Shown here: positions 53,460 through 63,607 of the stretch, one piece after another
Layout of the letters: every line of letters begins with the position of its first letter
Position numbering within the stretch: the first letter of the stretch is position 1
Source: Magnetovibrio sp.
GTDB taxonomy: Bacteria > Pseudomonadota > Alphaproteobacteria > Rhodospirillales > Casp-alpha2
Length of the DNA stretch: 64,000 bases
Assembly (NCBI GenBank): GCA_002690705.1
Contig: NZFO01000019.1
Span: 8,141 to 72,140, forward strand
Direction of reading: 5' to 3'
Program-made: the position numbers and the translations under genes
Notes under the pieces: generated by a model
The model's database searches: none
Told to the model about the DNA's origin: nothing
The model's input: only the letters and a program-made list of their open reading frames with translations

Positions 53460-55133
53460 ATGGTCGACAAAATTTCCATTGCGCTGGCGCAAATCAATCC
53501 AAAGGTAGGCGCAATATTGGCTGCTGCGGATGAGATTCGTCGCGCTAGATCAGAAGCAGCAAACGCTGGTGCTGATTTAGTCGTATTCGGTGAATTAGTG
53601 CTTTGCGGGTATCCGCCCGAAGATCTTGTCCGCAAGCCTGTCTTTCAAAATCAAATCGAAGTTGCAACCCGTCAACTCGCTGCAGAAACCGGCGATGGGG
53701 GGCCGGCTATCCTGATTGGAGCTCCATGGCGCGTTGACGGATATTTATACAATGCCGCTTTACTTTTGGATGGGGGGGAGATCTCTCAAATTCGTTTAAA
53801 ACACGAATTACCCAATTACGGTGTCTTTGATGAAAAGCGAGTTTTCGCAGAGGGTCCGCTACCCGGACCTATCTCTTTTCGCGGGCTTCGATTAGGAGTT
53901 ATGATTTGCGAAGATATGTGGTTTGAGGACGTTACCGAATGTCTGAATGAGTCGGGAGCAGAAATACTTGTGATTCTGAATGGTTCACCCTACGAGGTAA
54001 ACAAGTATGATACGCGCCTAAATCATTCTGTAGCGCGAGTAAGCGAATCAAACCTTCCTCTTATTTACGTTAACTTGGTAGGTGGCCAAGATGAACTCGT
54101 CTTTGACGGAGGTTCATATGTGATTGGTGCGGATTGCAGCTTGCGAGCGAGAGCACCGCAATTTGAGAAGAAGGTATTGATTACTGATTGGCAACGGTTG
54201 GAAGATAGTTGGGTGTGTGAAGAGGGGCCAATTGCTGAATCTCTCGAAGAGTCGGATGCCACTTATCGCGCAATGGTGTTGGGACTTCGTGACTACGTTG
54301 GTAAAAATAATTTTCCGGGAATATTGTTAGGACTATCAGGCGGGATTGACAGCGCCTTATCGGCGGCTGTGGCAGTTGATGCTATTGGACCTGAGCGAGT
54401 GCATTGTGTCATGATGCCCTCGCCCTACACGTCTCAAGAAAGCCTCGAAGACGCCGCGACCTGCGCCGCGCTCTTGGGAGCTGAGCTCGATACAATAAAC
54501 ATTACACCCGCACTGAAAGTTTTCGATAAACTACTTGCTAAACAGTTTACAGATAAAACCCCAGATACAACAGAAGAAAATATTCAGGCGAGGTCACGCG
54601 GTCTGACTTTAATGGCGTTATCCAATAAATTAGGATACATGGTATTATCTACCGGTAATAAATCTGAGATGTCGGTTGGCTACTCAACACTCTACGGAGA
54701 TATGTGTGGTGGCTATTCAGTTTTGAAGGATGTGTATAAAACGACTGTTTATGACTTAAGTCGCAGAAGAAATGCGTCTAAACCTGAGGATTGTTTGGGG
54801 CCTGTTGGTATTGTGATGCCGGAGAATATAATTAATAAACCACCCACAGCGGAGTTGAAACCCGATCAAAAAGATCAGGATACTCTGCCACCGTATGATG
54901 AACTCGATGCCGTCCTCATTATGCTTATTGAGGACGATATGGCGGTAGATGATATCGTTGCAAAAGGCCACGACCAAGAATTAGTTCATCGGGTTTGGCG
55001 GATGCTAGATTTAGCTGAATACAAGCGCCGACAGGCTCCGCCCGGTGTGAAAATCACACGACGAGCATTTGGCCGGGATCGCCGCTACCCCATCACTAAT
55101 GGATTCAAGGACGACGGGTACAGGCTTTTATGA
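53460..55133 (+). CDS. nadE: NAD+ synthase, glutamine-hydrolysing
   Basis: 557 residues with two domains. N-terminal nitrilase-type glutaminase: Glu in VFGELVLCGYPPEDL, Lys in KHELPNYGVFDEKRVF, Cys in MICEDMWF. C-terminal synthase: P-loop LSGGIDSALSAAVA near residue 290, then STGNKSEMSVGYSTLYGDM. It converts nicotinic acid adenine dinucleotide to NAD with glutamine as nitrogen source. It overlaps cysS by ATGA, so both are coupled. Confidence 0.95.
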   Translation: MVDKISIALAQINPKVGAILAAADEIRRARSEAANAGADLVVFGELVLCGYPPEDLVRKPVFQNQIEVATRQLAAETGDGGPAILIGAPWRVDGYLYNAALLLDGGEISQIRLKHELPNYGVFDEKRVFAEGPLPGPISFRGLRLGVMICEDMWFEDVTECLNESGAEILVILNGSPYEVNKYDTRLNHSVARVSESNLPLIYVNLVGGQDELVFDGGSYVIGADCSLRARAPQFEKKVLITDWQRLEDSWVCEEGPIAESLEESDATYRAMVLGLRDYVGKNNFPGILLGLSGGIDSALSAAVAVDAIGPERVHCVMMPSPYTSQESLEDAATCAALLGAELDTINITPALKVFDKLLAKQFTDKTPDTTEENIQARSRGLTLMALSNKLGYMVLSTGNKSEMSVGYSTLYGDMCGGYSVLKDVYKTTVYDLSRRRNASKPEDCLGPVGIVMPENIINKPPTAELKPDQKDQDTLPPYDELDAVLIMLIEDDMAVDDIVAKGHDQELVHRVWRMLDLAEYKRRQAPPGVKITRRAFGRDRRYPITNGFKDDGYRLL

Positions 55134-56476
55134 CTCTTTGGATCCACGATACGATTAGACGAAAAAAAGTAGTATTCGAACCAATAAATCCCTCGCATAT
55201 CCGGATCTATGTTTGCGGTCCGACGGTATATGATTACGCACACGTCGGCAATGCGCGGCCAGTCGTAATTTTTGATGTCTTGGTGCGTTTGTTGCGTCAC
55301 CTCTATCCAAAAGTCACCTACGTAAGAAACATCACCGACGTTGACGATAAAATTAATGCTAGATCCCTCGAAACAGGGGAAGATATCCGCCAGATTACAG
55401 AACGCACCGCTAGGGCGTTCCGCGATGATATGGCTGAACTAGGGGCTTGCGTGCCCGACGTTGAACCTCGTGCGACTGAGCATATCTCTCAAATGATTGT
55501 GATGATTGAAACGTTAATTAAGAAAAAGCATGCTTATGTTGCTGACGGCCATGTTCTGTTTAGTGTCCCAAGTATGCCTGATTATGGTTCTTTATCACAT
55601 CTACATGAACGGGAGATAGTTGCAGGTGCACGTGTTGATACAGCGCCTTACAAACGTGATTTAGCAGATTTTGTTCTCTGGAAGCCATCCGAGGTGGGCG
55701 TTCCGGGTTGGGAGAGTCCATGGGGATATGGACGGCCAGGGTGGCATATAGAATGCTCCGCGATGAGCTTGGAGTACCTTGGTGAGAGCTTTGATATACA
55801 TGGGGGTGGCCAAGATTTGATATTCCCACACCATGAAAATGAAATTGCGCAAAGTACATGCGCATTGGGAGAAGGTAGCTTCGCACGCTATTGGATGCAT
55901 AATGGGTATTTGATGAGCGAAGGTGAAAAAATGTCTAAATCCCTCGGTAATTTTTATACTGCAAACAGTTTATTGCGAGAGTTTCCTGGCGAGTCTATTC
56001 GTTTGCTATTGCTCCAAACTCACTACCGAAAGCCTCTCGATTTCACCCGCGCCGGCATTGTGGAGGCTCGTCATATATTGGACAAGTGGTATAGGCTTAT
56101 TGATGGTTCTACTGAGAGTAAAGTTGAACTACCGGAAGCGTTTTTTGAGGCACTATGTGATGATTTGAACACACCGCAAGCTCTTGCTGAACTGCACAAG
56201 CTTGCGTCAATCGGTGAGATCGCGGCACTTTCCTCAGGCGCTAAATTTTTAGGCTTGTTGGGGGAGAACCCAGAAAAGTGGTTTAAGTGGCAACCGGCGG
56301 GCGACCCTAGTAACTCTAAATTGAATGACGATAAGGTAAACGAGTTAATTGCTGAGCGTGACGCGGCCCGCTCAGTGCGGGATTTTAAGCGTTCTGATAA
56401 AATTCGCGATATACTATCTGAACACAAAATTGTGTTAGAGGACAGTGCAGATAAAACAACCTGGCGCCGGACATAA
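55130..56476 (+). CDS. cysS: Cysteinyl-tRNA synthetase
   Basis: 448 residues. Class I signature: HVGN (the HIGH variant) in YAHVGNARPVVIFD; zinc-site Cys in YVCGPTVYDY; KMSKS in GEKMSKSLGNFYT near residue 270. Domain order is standard, with the anticodon-binding region near the C-terminus. It attaches cysteine to its tRNA. The start overlaps the nadE stop (ATGA). Confidence 0.96.
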   Translation: MTLWIHDTIRRKKVVFEPINPSHIRIYVCGPTVYDYAHVGNARPVVIFDVLVRLLRHLYPKVTYVRNITDVDDKINARSLETGEDIRQITERTARAFRDDMAELGACVPDVEPRATEHISQMIVMIETLIKKKHAYVADGHVLFSVPSMPDYGSLSHLHEREIVAGARVDTAPYKRDLADFVLWKPSEVGVPGWESPWGYGRPGWHIECSAMSLEYLGESFDIHGGGQDLIFPHHENEIAQSTCALGEGSFARYWMHNGYLMSEGEKMSKSLGNFYTANSLLREFPGESIRLLLLQTHYRKPLDFTRAGIVEARHILDKWYRLIDGSTESKVELPEAFFEALCDDLNTPQALAELHKLASIGEIAALSSGAKFLGLLGENPEKWFKWQPAGDPSNSKLNDDKVNELIAERDAARSVRDFKRSDKIRDILSEHKIVLEDSADKTTWRRT

Positions 56477-56652
56477 CTAGATATACCGTAACCCTTGGAA
56501 TTGGGTTTTATCCTTTGCCATGCTAAGTAAAAAGAATTATGCGAAAATTCTAACATCGTGAAACAAGAGCGTACCAAATATTATCAATTCGATAGCGATG
56601 GTTTGGAATTATACTGGTGCGTCAGGCTCATGACTTGCCAAATACGAGATAG

Positions 56653-57261
56653 CTATCCGAATGCCCTGAAACGAAGAGTGATTTCACCCTCATCCATTTC
56701 TGCCGTCACCTCTCGCATACGGTTAAAATCCTCTCGCGTATTAGTTTTTCCGCTCCAAGTTTCCCCACTTGGGAGAAGTGGTGTAGGGTTTTTGGCCAAA
56801 CGCTCGCTCATACGTTGGAATACTGAGAGTAAAACCTTATAGGCATCCATTTCTAACTCTGAAAAACGGATTTTGTCTCTTACTTTGAACCACTCGGTGG
56901 CGACGATTGTTCCGGAATCGATAGTGCTAGTTATTTCATGCACCGTCACCCCATATTGATCAACTTGGTGGTAAATTGCAAAGCTAGCGGGATGGGCGCC
57001 TGGATAGTTTGGAGGGCCTGGATGAAAATTATAAGCCGGACCCCCAAGATGGTTTAAGACAGCTGTTGGAACAATTACAGATGAACAAAAGGCTATCATC
57101 CGTCGCCAATTATTCGCATGGCTGCCCGCTAATACGACTTTCTCAAGTTCAGCTCGTTTTTGCACCGCTATTATAGATAGTTCAGGGTTGTGCTTATGTA
57201 AAATCGAGGCTAAGTGAGAGGCTTCCAAGTCACTTGTTAAGAGAATAATTTCGCCATTCAT
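56653..57261 (-). CDS. Formyltransferase family protein (Fmt-like catalytic domain)
   Basis: About 202 residues. The catalytic pattern is present as YNFHPGPPNYPGAHPASFAI (Asn and His of the formyl transfer site) and STIDSGTIVATE (Asp). Compared with full methionyl-tRNA formyltransferase (about 310 residues) it lacks the C-terminal tRNA-binding domain, so it may be a sugar or amine N-formyltransferase or a hydrolase. ATG at 57261 is chosen; a GTG lies at 57276. It converges with cysS. The substrate is unknown. Confidence 0.7.
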   Translation of the reverse strand: MNGEIILLTSDLEASHLASILHKHNPELSIIAVQKRAELEKVVLAGSHANNWRRMIAFCSSVIVPTAVLNHLGGPAYNFHPGPPNYPGAHPASFAIYHQVDQYGVTVHEITSTIDSGTIVATEWFKVRDKIRFSELEMDAYKVLLSVFQRMSERLAKNPTPLLPSGETWSGKTNTREDFNRMREVTAEMDEGEITLRFRAFG

Positions 57262-58271
57262 GTGATAACTTAACACGGCTTAAACGTATCCGATACCCTT
57301 AGGTGAATCATGTAAAAGTGACAGACCTGTTGAGTGAGTGTACTCAGCTAGATTCCCAAAAAGAAAAATCAGAACCGCCTCTCGTTACCTCTTTTTTGTG
57401 AAGTGATTAAATAATAGCATTCAATAGAAAAGGTTAGCTTTGTTGTGGGCTTTTAAAAATTATTAAAGAACACTAAATTATTGAATTGATCCACCACATT
57501 TTCTGTAGTGTCCTAACCGCTTAAGCTTTAGAGAAAACATTTGAGAAATAGTTACTTAGGTTGGGTAGACTTCATCGGGATGCTTCACTAGCACGCATGC
57601 AATATTATCACGATGGACTTAGCATGTCGCGTCACTCTTCAGCGTCTTTGACTTTGTAGTGAATCACAAGCTTGGTCACGAATTAAATAGTCAAGATCAT
57701 GCCGCTTCAATTTTCGGTTGACGGAGAGTGTAGCCCTAATAAATATCTGGATATGCGATCCTGAACCGTTAACCAATCTCGCTCATATCCTAGATTCGGC
57801 GTTTCTTGGGCGGGCGCAAAATCAAAGTGTTGTCCTTAATGCCGTCGGCAAAGGCTGAATTGCAGGTCAACTTGATCAGGCACATTTGGACTATATCGCG
57901 GATTGTTGGTTTGGTACATTATTTGCTGGTCGGCCCGAAATGGAGCGAGCGCTGGTTTAAGTCTTTGGCATGCCCCGAAGCCAAGGGTAAAACGTTATGA
58001 ATGCCCCCCGTCTTGCTGCAATGGGTAAAGTGTAGTTCAATCAGTTGCTTTTGCTCGCTAGCCTAAAGTTAAACGACTACAAGGTTTCGATTTTGACGCC
58101 AAGCGATGGAATTCGGGAAATAATGCTTATCATAATTAAATCGATGGACTGTACGGGTCAGAATTGGTCAGAAATCAATATATCAGAAAATAGTAATGAC
58201 GTGTCGTATAACTTCCCTTGTAATAATTTTATCCTTATGTTGTTGCGGCACGGTATGGCGCCTTTTGGTAA
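57262..58271. other. Long gap with a degraded coding remnant
   Basis: About 1 kb. On the plus strand 57691-58035 one frame shows protein-like text (DPEPLTNLAHILDSAFLG, then AGQLDQAHLDYIADCWFG, then LFAGRPEMERALV) interrupted by several in-frame stops, so it looks like an old pseudogene. I cannot name the family. The AT-rich stretch 57300-57690 shows nothing I can support. Confidence 0.4.
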
Positions 58272-59057
58272 GTGAGTGGCAATGATGAAATTAGGCTGCG
58301 AGACTTAGGCCTGACTGCTGGGGCGTTCGCCGTGATTCTTGTAGAGCCTCAATTGGGAGAAAATATTGGCATGGTAGCCCGCGCCATGGCCAATTGCGGT
58401 GTGGGAGAATTAAGGTTGGTCAATCCGCGTAATGGTTGGCCGAATTCATCGGCCTTTGCCGCTGCATCGGGGGCCGACAGTATACTTAATGAGGCTTCAG
58501 TGTACACCTCAACCGCGGATTCTATCGCAGATTTGCATACTGTTTTGGCAACGACTGCTCGCCACCGTGACATGACGCAAGACGTATACACTGCGGCTGA
58601 CGCCGCAAACTTTTTGCGTGTTGGCGCGTCCAAGGGCCATAAGGCGGGTGTAATGTTTGGTAAAGAGTCTATGGGGCTAAAGAACGAGGATGTTTCAATG
58701 GCAAATGGGATCATAACTGTGCCACTAAACCCAGTGTTTACATCATTAAACCTAGCCCAAGCCGTCTTTGTCGTAGCCTATGAGTGGTATCAAGCTGGCG
58801 ACATAACTCCGGCTAAAAGCCTAGCCATTCCAAAGGAAACACGGTTAGCAAATAGTGCTGAAATGCAGGGTTTGTTTGATCATTTAGAGGCCGAGTTGAC
58901 CACGACAGGTTTCCTCCGCGTTAAAGAAAAGCGTTCTATCATGATCCGGAATTTAAGAAATCTATTGAATCGTGCTCGCTTGACCGAGCAAGAGGTGCGC
59001 ACGCTTAGGGGGGTAATCAAAAGTTTGGCAAGATTTTCTGATCAAGGTAATAATTAG
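58272..59057 (+). CDS. trmJ: tRNA (cytidine/uridine-2'-O-)-methyltransferase TrmJ
   Basis: 261 residues, GTG start at 58272. SPOUT-family methyltransferase: FAVILVEPQLGENIGMVARA at the start, LRLVNPRNGWPN, then VMFGKESMGLKNEDVSMA and IITVPLNPVFTSLNLAQAV (the trefoil-knot SAM site). It methylates the 2'-OH of position 32 in several tRNAs. It converges with coq7. It stands alone on the plus strand. Confidence 0.92.
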   Translation: MSGNDEIRLRDLGLTAGAFAVILVEPQLGENIGMVARAMANCGVGELRLVNPRNGWPNSSAFAAASGADSILNEASVYTSTADSIADLHTVLATTARHRDMTQDVYTAADAANFLRVGASKGHKAGVMFGKESMGLKNEDVSMANGIITVPLNPVFTSLNLAQAVFVVAYEWYQAGDITPAKSLAIPKETRLANSAEMQGLFDHLEAELTTTGFLRVKEKRSIMIRNLRNLLNRARLTEQEVRTLRGVIKSLARFSDQGNN

Positions 59058-59078
59058 TCGTGTTCATTGGGGGGAGGC

Positions 59079-59660
59079 TCAGATGCGGGTGGAGAGCCAG
59101 ATAGCGATTTTTGATCCGGTTTTGATGGCACCTTTCATAAAGGCAAAGCCCGGTGTCTTCTCAGCACCGTGTTCCAGTCCAACATCACGGTGTTCCAACT
59201 CTTCTTGACGAAATTTAATGCAGGTTTCTCTCAAGGTGACCTCGTCTTCAAACGGCTCTAACGCCTTTATTTGAGAGGCGTAATGTTCGTCAATTGCTTC
59301 CTCAACAGCTACGGTGCATGCCATCGCAGCTTTGTCGCCTAAAAATGCGGTAGTTAAACCCAGAGCATAGCCCGCCGCATGCCAAATAGGTAGAAGCGCG
59401 GTGGGCCTTACCTTGCGTTTACTGATTTGCTCACTGAACGTTTTTAGATGGATTTTCTCCTGATCTCGCATGTGTTCAATCAAGATACGCTTTGAACTTT
59501 TACTTAGGACCGCTAATTGGCCTTCATAGATCCGCACGGCGCCGTACTCTCCGGCATGATCGACCCGCACGATACGCTCCACAATTTGCTTTGCGGTCGG
59601 GTCCCCTGGGAGGCGGGCCGGGCTTTTCATAGACTTTTTCTGAAATTTGCTTGTTGTCAT
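59079..59660 (-). CDS. coq7: 2-nonaprenyl-3-methyl-6-methoxy-1,4-benzoquinol hydroxylase (Coq7)
   Basis: About 193 residues. The carboxylate-bridged di-iron site is covered by RVDHAGEYGAVRIYEGQ, HMRDQEKIHL, AVEEAIDEHYASQI and QEELEHRD (ExxH-type motifs). It hydroxylates a ubiquinone precursor in the membrane, indicating ubiquinone biosynthesis. ATG at 59660 overlaps the dsbB stop (ATGA), so they are coupled. Confidence 0.94.
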   Translation of the reverse strand: MTTSKFQKKSMKSPARLPGDPTAKQIVERIVRVDHAGEYGAVRIYEGQLAVLSKSSKRILIEHMRDQEKIHLKTFSEQISKRKVRPTALLPIWHAAGYALGLTTAFLGDKAAMACTVAVEEAIDEHYASQIKALEPFEDEVTLRETCIKFRQEELEHRDVGLEHGAEKTPGFAFMKGAIKTGSKIAIWLSTRI

Positions 59661-60160
59661 GATGTCACCCAAATTCTGCGAGCTGTGTTGAAGGTAATTC
59701 CTGCAAGAACAAGTGATAAAAATGCATTATACGTTGCCATGGAAACTCCTAAAAATGTCCAGTCAATATCATCGCAAGCCTTAGGCGGTTCAAGTTCAAG
59801 TGCGGCTTGCAGTGTTTCAACCGTGAAGATTTGGCCGACTTTGCCGCCGCAATTGGTTGCTGACTCCCATAAATTTTGTTCCACACCCACGTGATAGATG
59901 GCAATGATACCACCGATTAAAAAAACAAAACTTGCGGCAGCGGCTAAGTTACCTGATGAGATCCATCTCGGTCTCCGCAAGCCCGTCCAGCCGATGACAG
60001 CAATAGCAACATAAGGTACTCTTTGAGCGATGCAAAGATTACACGCTTTAAGTCCGTACACTATCTCCGCCGAGTATGCCACGACTAGTGCTCCTACGCC
60101 AATAGAGGCTAGGGCAGCTGGAAGAAATCGTTGCAGCGTTGTTGGGGTTGGTTCAATCAT
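59657..60160 (-). CDS. dsbB: Disulfide bond formation protein DsbB
   Basis: 167 residues, four membrane segments. The redox pairs are C40-x-x-C43 in KACNLCIAQRVPY and C104 and C129 in the second periplasmic loop. DsbB reoxidises DsbA with ubiquinone, so proximity to coq7 fits functionally. It sits between yqaA and coq7 on the same strand. Confidence 0.93.
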   Translation of the reverse strand: MIEPTPTTLQRFLPAALASIGVGALVVAYSAEIVYGLKACNLCIAQRVPYVAIAVIGWTGLRRPRWISSGNLAAAASFVFLIGGIIAIYHVGVEQNLWESATNCGGKVGQIFTVETLQAALELEPPKACDDIDWTFLGVSMATYNAFLSLVLAGITFNTARRIWVTS

Positions 60161-60218
60161 GGCTTAGGTATACTCGAGGCCGAGACGCCACTCCAGCGTA
60201 AATTCAGGATTAAACAAC

Positions 60219-60800
60219 TTAAAATAAAAATTTAAACGCAAGAAAACCGCCGATTAAAACGATGCAGAACAGGATTGAGATTAAACCTAATCGCACCTCT
60301 ATGAACCCTCTAATAGCGGGACCGAATGTTTTTAATAGAGCGGCCACAACAAAGAACCGAAGTCCGCGGGCCATTATCGACGCTGTTACGAAGACTGTCG
60401 GATCAAGAGCTGTTGCGCCAGACAAAATTGTAACTACTTTGTAAGGAAACGGTGTTACGCCTGCGACAAATACAGCCCATGCTCCCCATTCGTTATAAGT
60501 AGCCTGAAAGTGGGTAAACTTTGAATGATAACCATAGATCTGAAGTACAGGGTTGCCTACTTCTTCAAACATTAAAAACCCGATACCGTAGCCAGTAATT
60601 CCGCCCAGTACTGAGGCGAGGGTGCAGGTTAAAGCAATCTTCCAAGCTTTTGATGGTGCAGCCAGAACCATGGGGATTAGTAGTATATCTGGTGGGATTG
60701 GAAAAAATGAGCTTTCGACGAAAGCGACAACTGCTAATATCCAGATCGCATGTCGGTGATTTCCAAGCTTTAAAGTCCAGTAATACAGCGAACGCAGCAT
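60219..60800 (-). CDS. YqaA/DedA-family membrane protein
   Basis: 193 residues with about five hydrophobic segments. ESSFFPIPPDILLIPMVLA and the FVAGVTPFPYKVVTILSGA block are the conserved re-entrant-loop regions of the DedA/YqaA (SNARE-associated) family, which contains lipid flippases. The gene order yqaA-dsbB-coq7 is common in alphaproteobacteria. It is the first gene of this minus-strand unit. Confidence 0.9.
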   Translation of the reverse strand: MLRSLYYWTLKLGNHRHAIWILAVVAFVESSFFPIPPDILLIPMVLAAPSKAWKIALTCTLASVLGGITGYGIGFLMFEEVGNPVLQIYGYHSKFTHFQATYNEWGAWAVFVAGVTPFPYKVVTILSGATALDPTVFVTASIMARGLRFFVVAALLKTFGPAIRGFIEVRLGLISILFCIVLIGGFLAFKFLF

Positions 60801-61013
60801 TGGTGTTCCTTTGTAAGGGTATTTTGTCTATTGGTCGCCTTGTGACAAGCGGATCATTATATCGCAACACGCGGTGGAACTGGGCTCTTATCAGAGTTAT
60901 GAGAGTAGTGGTAAAGTTTTTAATGTCGGTTTTTTGTACAAATATTAACTTTTAAAAAAATGAAGTTTTAAACTCATGATTCCCTAAAATGCTTAGCGCT
61001 TTAAACGTCTCTA

Positions 61014-61907
61014 TCACATGATAACATCGTGTTTGAATTGGACTTGTTCGGGGTTGATTTCCAAAATTTCCTGAATGCGCCTCCAGCCCGGATGACCAGG
61101 AAATAAATTCCCAGAGGCGGGACGGATGGCTGAGAAGTCGAAATTTGGGCGGCTGACCCCGAGCCGGTCGTAAATTTCCTTAACATATGGATCGGGCGCT
61201 TTGGTAAAGTCCTCGAAAGGAATTTGAATGTAATTTTCCCCGAATAATCGCCGCCCGTCCTGCTGGGCGACCATAAAATTTAGGTTCCAAAAAGCGGTAA
61301 GACGAGTTGCTGCATTTGCAGTATAGATAGCCTTTACATTAAAACCGTGGTTTTTAAATATTTCTCCGCAGTAAGATAAATTACTTCTTCCGATTACGGT
61401 CTCTAGCCCCCAGTGGTCGTATTTTTTGTAGATTTCCCAAAATTGCTGCTTCTTCCTGAGATACTTAAAATACCTATTTTGTTTCCATACACTTGGTAAA
61501 ATATGAGAAACCGAGAATGAGGCAGGCGAACGGTGAATATGTATAAGTAAAGCCTCAGGTGCCAATGTATGAAGGTCTTCAATTTTAAAATTCATCCTCG
61601 TGAAATCCATAAAAATATTTGGAGACGACTCTAAAAGGTAAGACGCCCAAGCGGATTGCTGGAGGGTTAGTTGGTCCCGGAGCTCGTCTAGACCGTTGAT
61701 ATATGCGTATTTTTTCCAAAATAGCTTTGGCGCAGAGTTATAAAGGTCTATAAATTCGGCCTTTGAACCCCATTCGTCGCGGGTTGGAATATCTCGGATC
61801 ATGTGATTGAAAGGTTCATCGAAGCAGACAAACCTTGCGTCTTGTCGAAATAATTCAAATAAAACCGTCGTGCCCGACCGCCTAAGCCCAATAAGGAACA
61901 CCCTCAT
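61014..61907 (-). CDS. Sulfotransferase family protein
   Basis: About 297 residues. The 5'-phosphosulfate-binding loop is RRSGTTVLFELFR near the N-terminus (about residue 9-21), and HRSPASFSVSH is the likely 3'-phosphate region. It transfers sulfate from PAPS, which the cysC product would make, to an alcohol or amine acceptor; the acceptor is unknown. ATG at 61907 is preferred over GTG at 61916. It lies alone between yqaA and tRNA-Leu, a position where genes are often acquired. Confidence 0.85.
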   Translation of the reverse strand: MRVFLIGLRRSGTTVLFELFRQDARFVCFDEPFNHMIRDIPTRDEWGSKAEFIDLYNSAPKLFWKKYAYINGLDELRDQLTLQQSAWASYLLESSPNIFMDFTRMNFKIEDLHTLAPEALLIHIHRSPASFSVSHILPSVWKQNRYFKYLRKKQQFWEIYKKYDHWGLETVIGRSNLSYCGEIFKNHGFNVKAIYTANAATRLTAFWNLNFMVAQQDGRRLFGENYIQIPFEDFTKAPDPYVKEIYDRLGVSRPNFDFSAIRPASGNLFPGHPGWRRIQEILEINPEQVQFKHDVIM

Positions 61908-62154
61908 GATTTCCACCGTGATGTTAAAGTGTCAAAAGATAAATTCGGCGAATAACCCCGTAATTAAAAGAATTATCTTATTCACAACCCACCACACATT
62001 TTATTAAATATCAAAAGCCGAGTAATCTAAAACACGCTTTTCCTTGACCATGTAGTTCCCCCAACTACCTATAACTAGGCTCGGACCCAGCATATATTCT
62101 TCATTTAATTGAGCAGTTGGATCAAGCGTGCTAAACTCTCAAACGAAGAAGGTT

Positions 62155-62241
62155 GCCCCTCTGGCGGAATTGGTAGACGCGCTGGATTCAAAATCCAGTT
62201 CCTTTACAGGAGTGCCGGTTCGATTCCGGCGGGGGGCACCA
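62155..62241 (+). tRNA. tRNA-Leu (CAA anticodon)
   Basis: 87 nt with a 7-bp acceptor stem (GCCCCTC with GGGGGGC, one G-T pair), a long variable arm typical of leucine tRNA, and the T-arm GCCGG-TTCGATT-CCGGC. The anticodon stem CTGGA/TCCAG encloses the loop TTCAAAA, giving anticodon CAA for TTG codons. The 3' CCA is encoded (62239-62241). Confidence 0.97.
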
Positions 62242-62269
62242 ATCTGACAAAGTAAGAAAAAAAATCTCC

Positions 62270-63607
62270 TTATCCTCCACCTATTTCTTTTGCCAATTGG
62301 ACTAAACATTGTTGCCGCGTTGCTGAGTATCCACCGGCTTCCCACCAGGATTCAACGCGCTTAAGAATCTGCCCAACTTGTGGTCCGGCCGGAATACCTA
62401 GTGCGAGCAAATCGCCGCCTGTTACAGAAAAATCTGGGCAATTCCATTCAGAGCACAACTCGAGTATATCCAAGTAACTCTTCGTGCGCTCATAGCTGAG
62501 GCTGGAAGACGTTAACAATTCATTGGCCCAATTCAAGATGGCAACATCGCGCGTTTGGCTGGAACCAAGTCTCCGAATAGTCCGTTTAATTTCCATATTT
62601 TTGGAATCTGCAGAGATATAACCAGCTGACATGGATAACTGTGTTAAATATGCTCGCTCTTTTTTTGTGAATTTTAATCGATCTATTACATTTTTCATAT
62701 TCATTTCTGGTTGATTAATTAATGCAGTTAAGCGGCGAAATCCGTTTGGTGTTACACCCTTAACTTTAATGCCATCCGTCTCGAGCCAATGGATGAGCTG
62801 TAGTTTAGCTATGTTGCCCGCGTTTGGGAGAATAACGTCCAGAGTAGCGGTTTCTTGCATGTAAAGAAGAATTTCTGCTGGTTCTGGCACCAAGAGGATT
62901 TTCATAAACTCTTGGCGAACTCTCTCCCCCGGTAAATATTTTAACTGGTCTTTATAATAGCGGCAGGCGTCCAAAGCTTCTTGATTAGGCGGGAGCTTGC
63001 CGAACATGCCTTGAAAGCGAAAAAACCTTAAAATTCGTAAATAATCTTCCTTAATCCTTTTGTTAGCTTGACCGATGAACTGCACCCGGCCTTGTGTAAG
63101 ATCGGTGATACCATTGTTATAATCGTAAACTTCACCATTACGCGTAGCGCTCATGGCATTGATCGTTAGATCTCGCCTTTGCGAATCAATACCCCAATTA
63201 TCGGTGAAGGCTATTTCTGCGCGGCGACCATCAGTATTCTTGTCTTGTCTAAGTGTAGTGATTTGATAGCCTTTGTCGCCTGATACCGCAGTCACAGTCC
63301 CGTGGGCAAGATTAGTTGGAACAGCTCGAATTCCTGCACTTTCTAAAAGTTTAAGAACTACCCTTGGGTGATCAGGAGTTGCGATATCAATATCGTTGAC
63401 TGACCGTTTGGCCAACGCATCTCGGACACAACCACCTATAAAGCGAACTTGGGTTCCGTCCGCTTGCAATGCTGCTATGACGCTTTGGGTAGCTGGTGCA
63501 GTTATCCAGGTTTGTGATTCTAACTGGGCTTGAGGTTCGTCGCTTACTCCAGACGAGACCATCTCACTGCTCGTTTTATTTAAATTTTGGCGCAACGATA
63601 CGACCAT
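62270..63607 (-). CDS. cca: CCA tRNA nucleotidyltransferase
   Basis: About 445 residues (ATG 63607; 63562 is an alternative). Class II: FIGGCVRDALAKRSVNDIDIATPDHP holds the DxD metal site, followed by RRDLTINAM and RILRFFRFQGMFG. It adds or repairs the tRNA 3' CCA end. It overlaps the DUF6111 gene by 32 bp at its start, a common order in alphaproteobacteria (NUDIX - DUF6111 - cca). Confidence 0.94.
   Translation of the reverse strand: MVVSLRQNLNKTSSEMVSSGVSDEPQAQLESQTWITAPATQSVIAALQADGTQVRFIGGCVRDALAKRSVNDIDIATPDHPRVVLKLLESAGIRAVPTNLAHGTVTAVSGDKGYQITTLRQDKNTDGRRAEIAFTDNWGIDSQRRDLTINAMSATRNGEVYDYNNGITDLTQGRVQFIGQANKRIKEDYLRILRFFRFQGMFGKLPPNQEALDACRYYKDQLKYLPGERVRQEFMKILLVPEPAEILLYMQETATLDVILPNAGNIAKLQLIHWLETDGIKVKGVTPNGFRRLTALINQPEMNMKNVIDRLKFTKKERAYLTQLSMSAGYISADSKNMEIKRTIRRLGSSQTRDVAILNWANELLTSSSLSYERTKSYLDILELCSEWNCPDFSVTGGDLLALGIPAGPQVGQILKRVESWWEAGGYSATRQQCLVQLAKEIGGG

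Noticed and set aside
62155-62241. tRNA-Leu as an integration site for an island with the sulfotransferase
   Set aside because: No integrase, no duplicated tRNA 3' end and no clear composition break were found.
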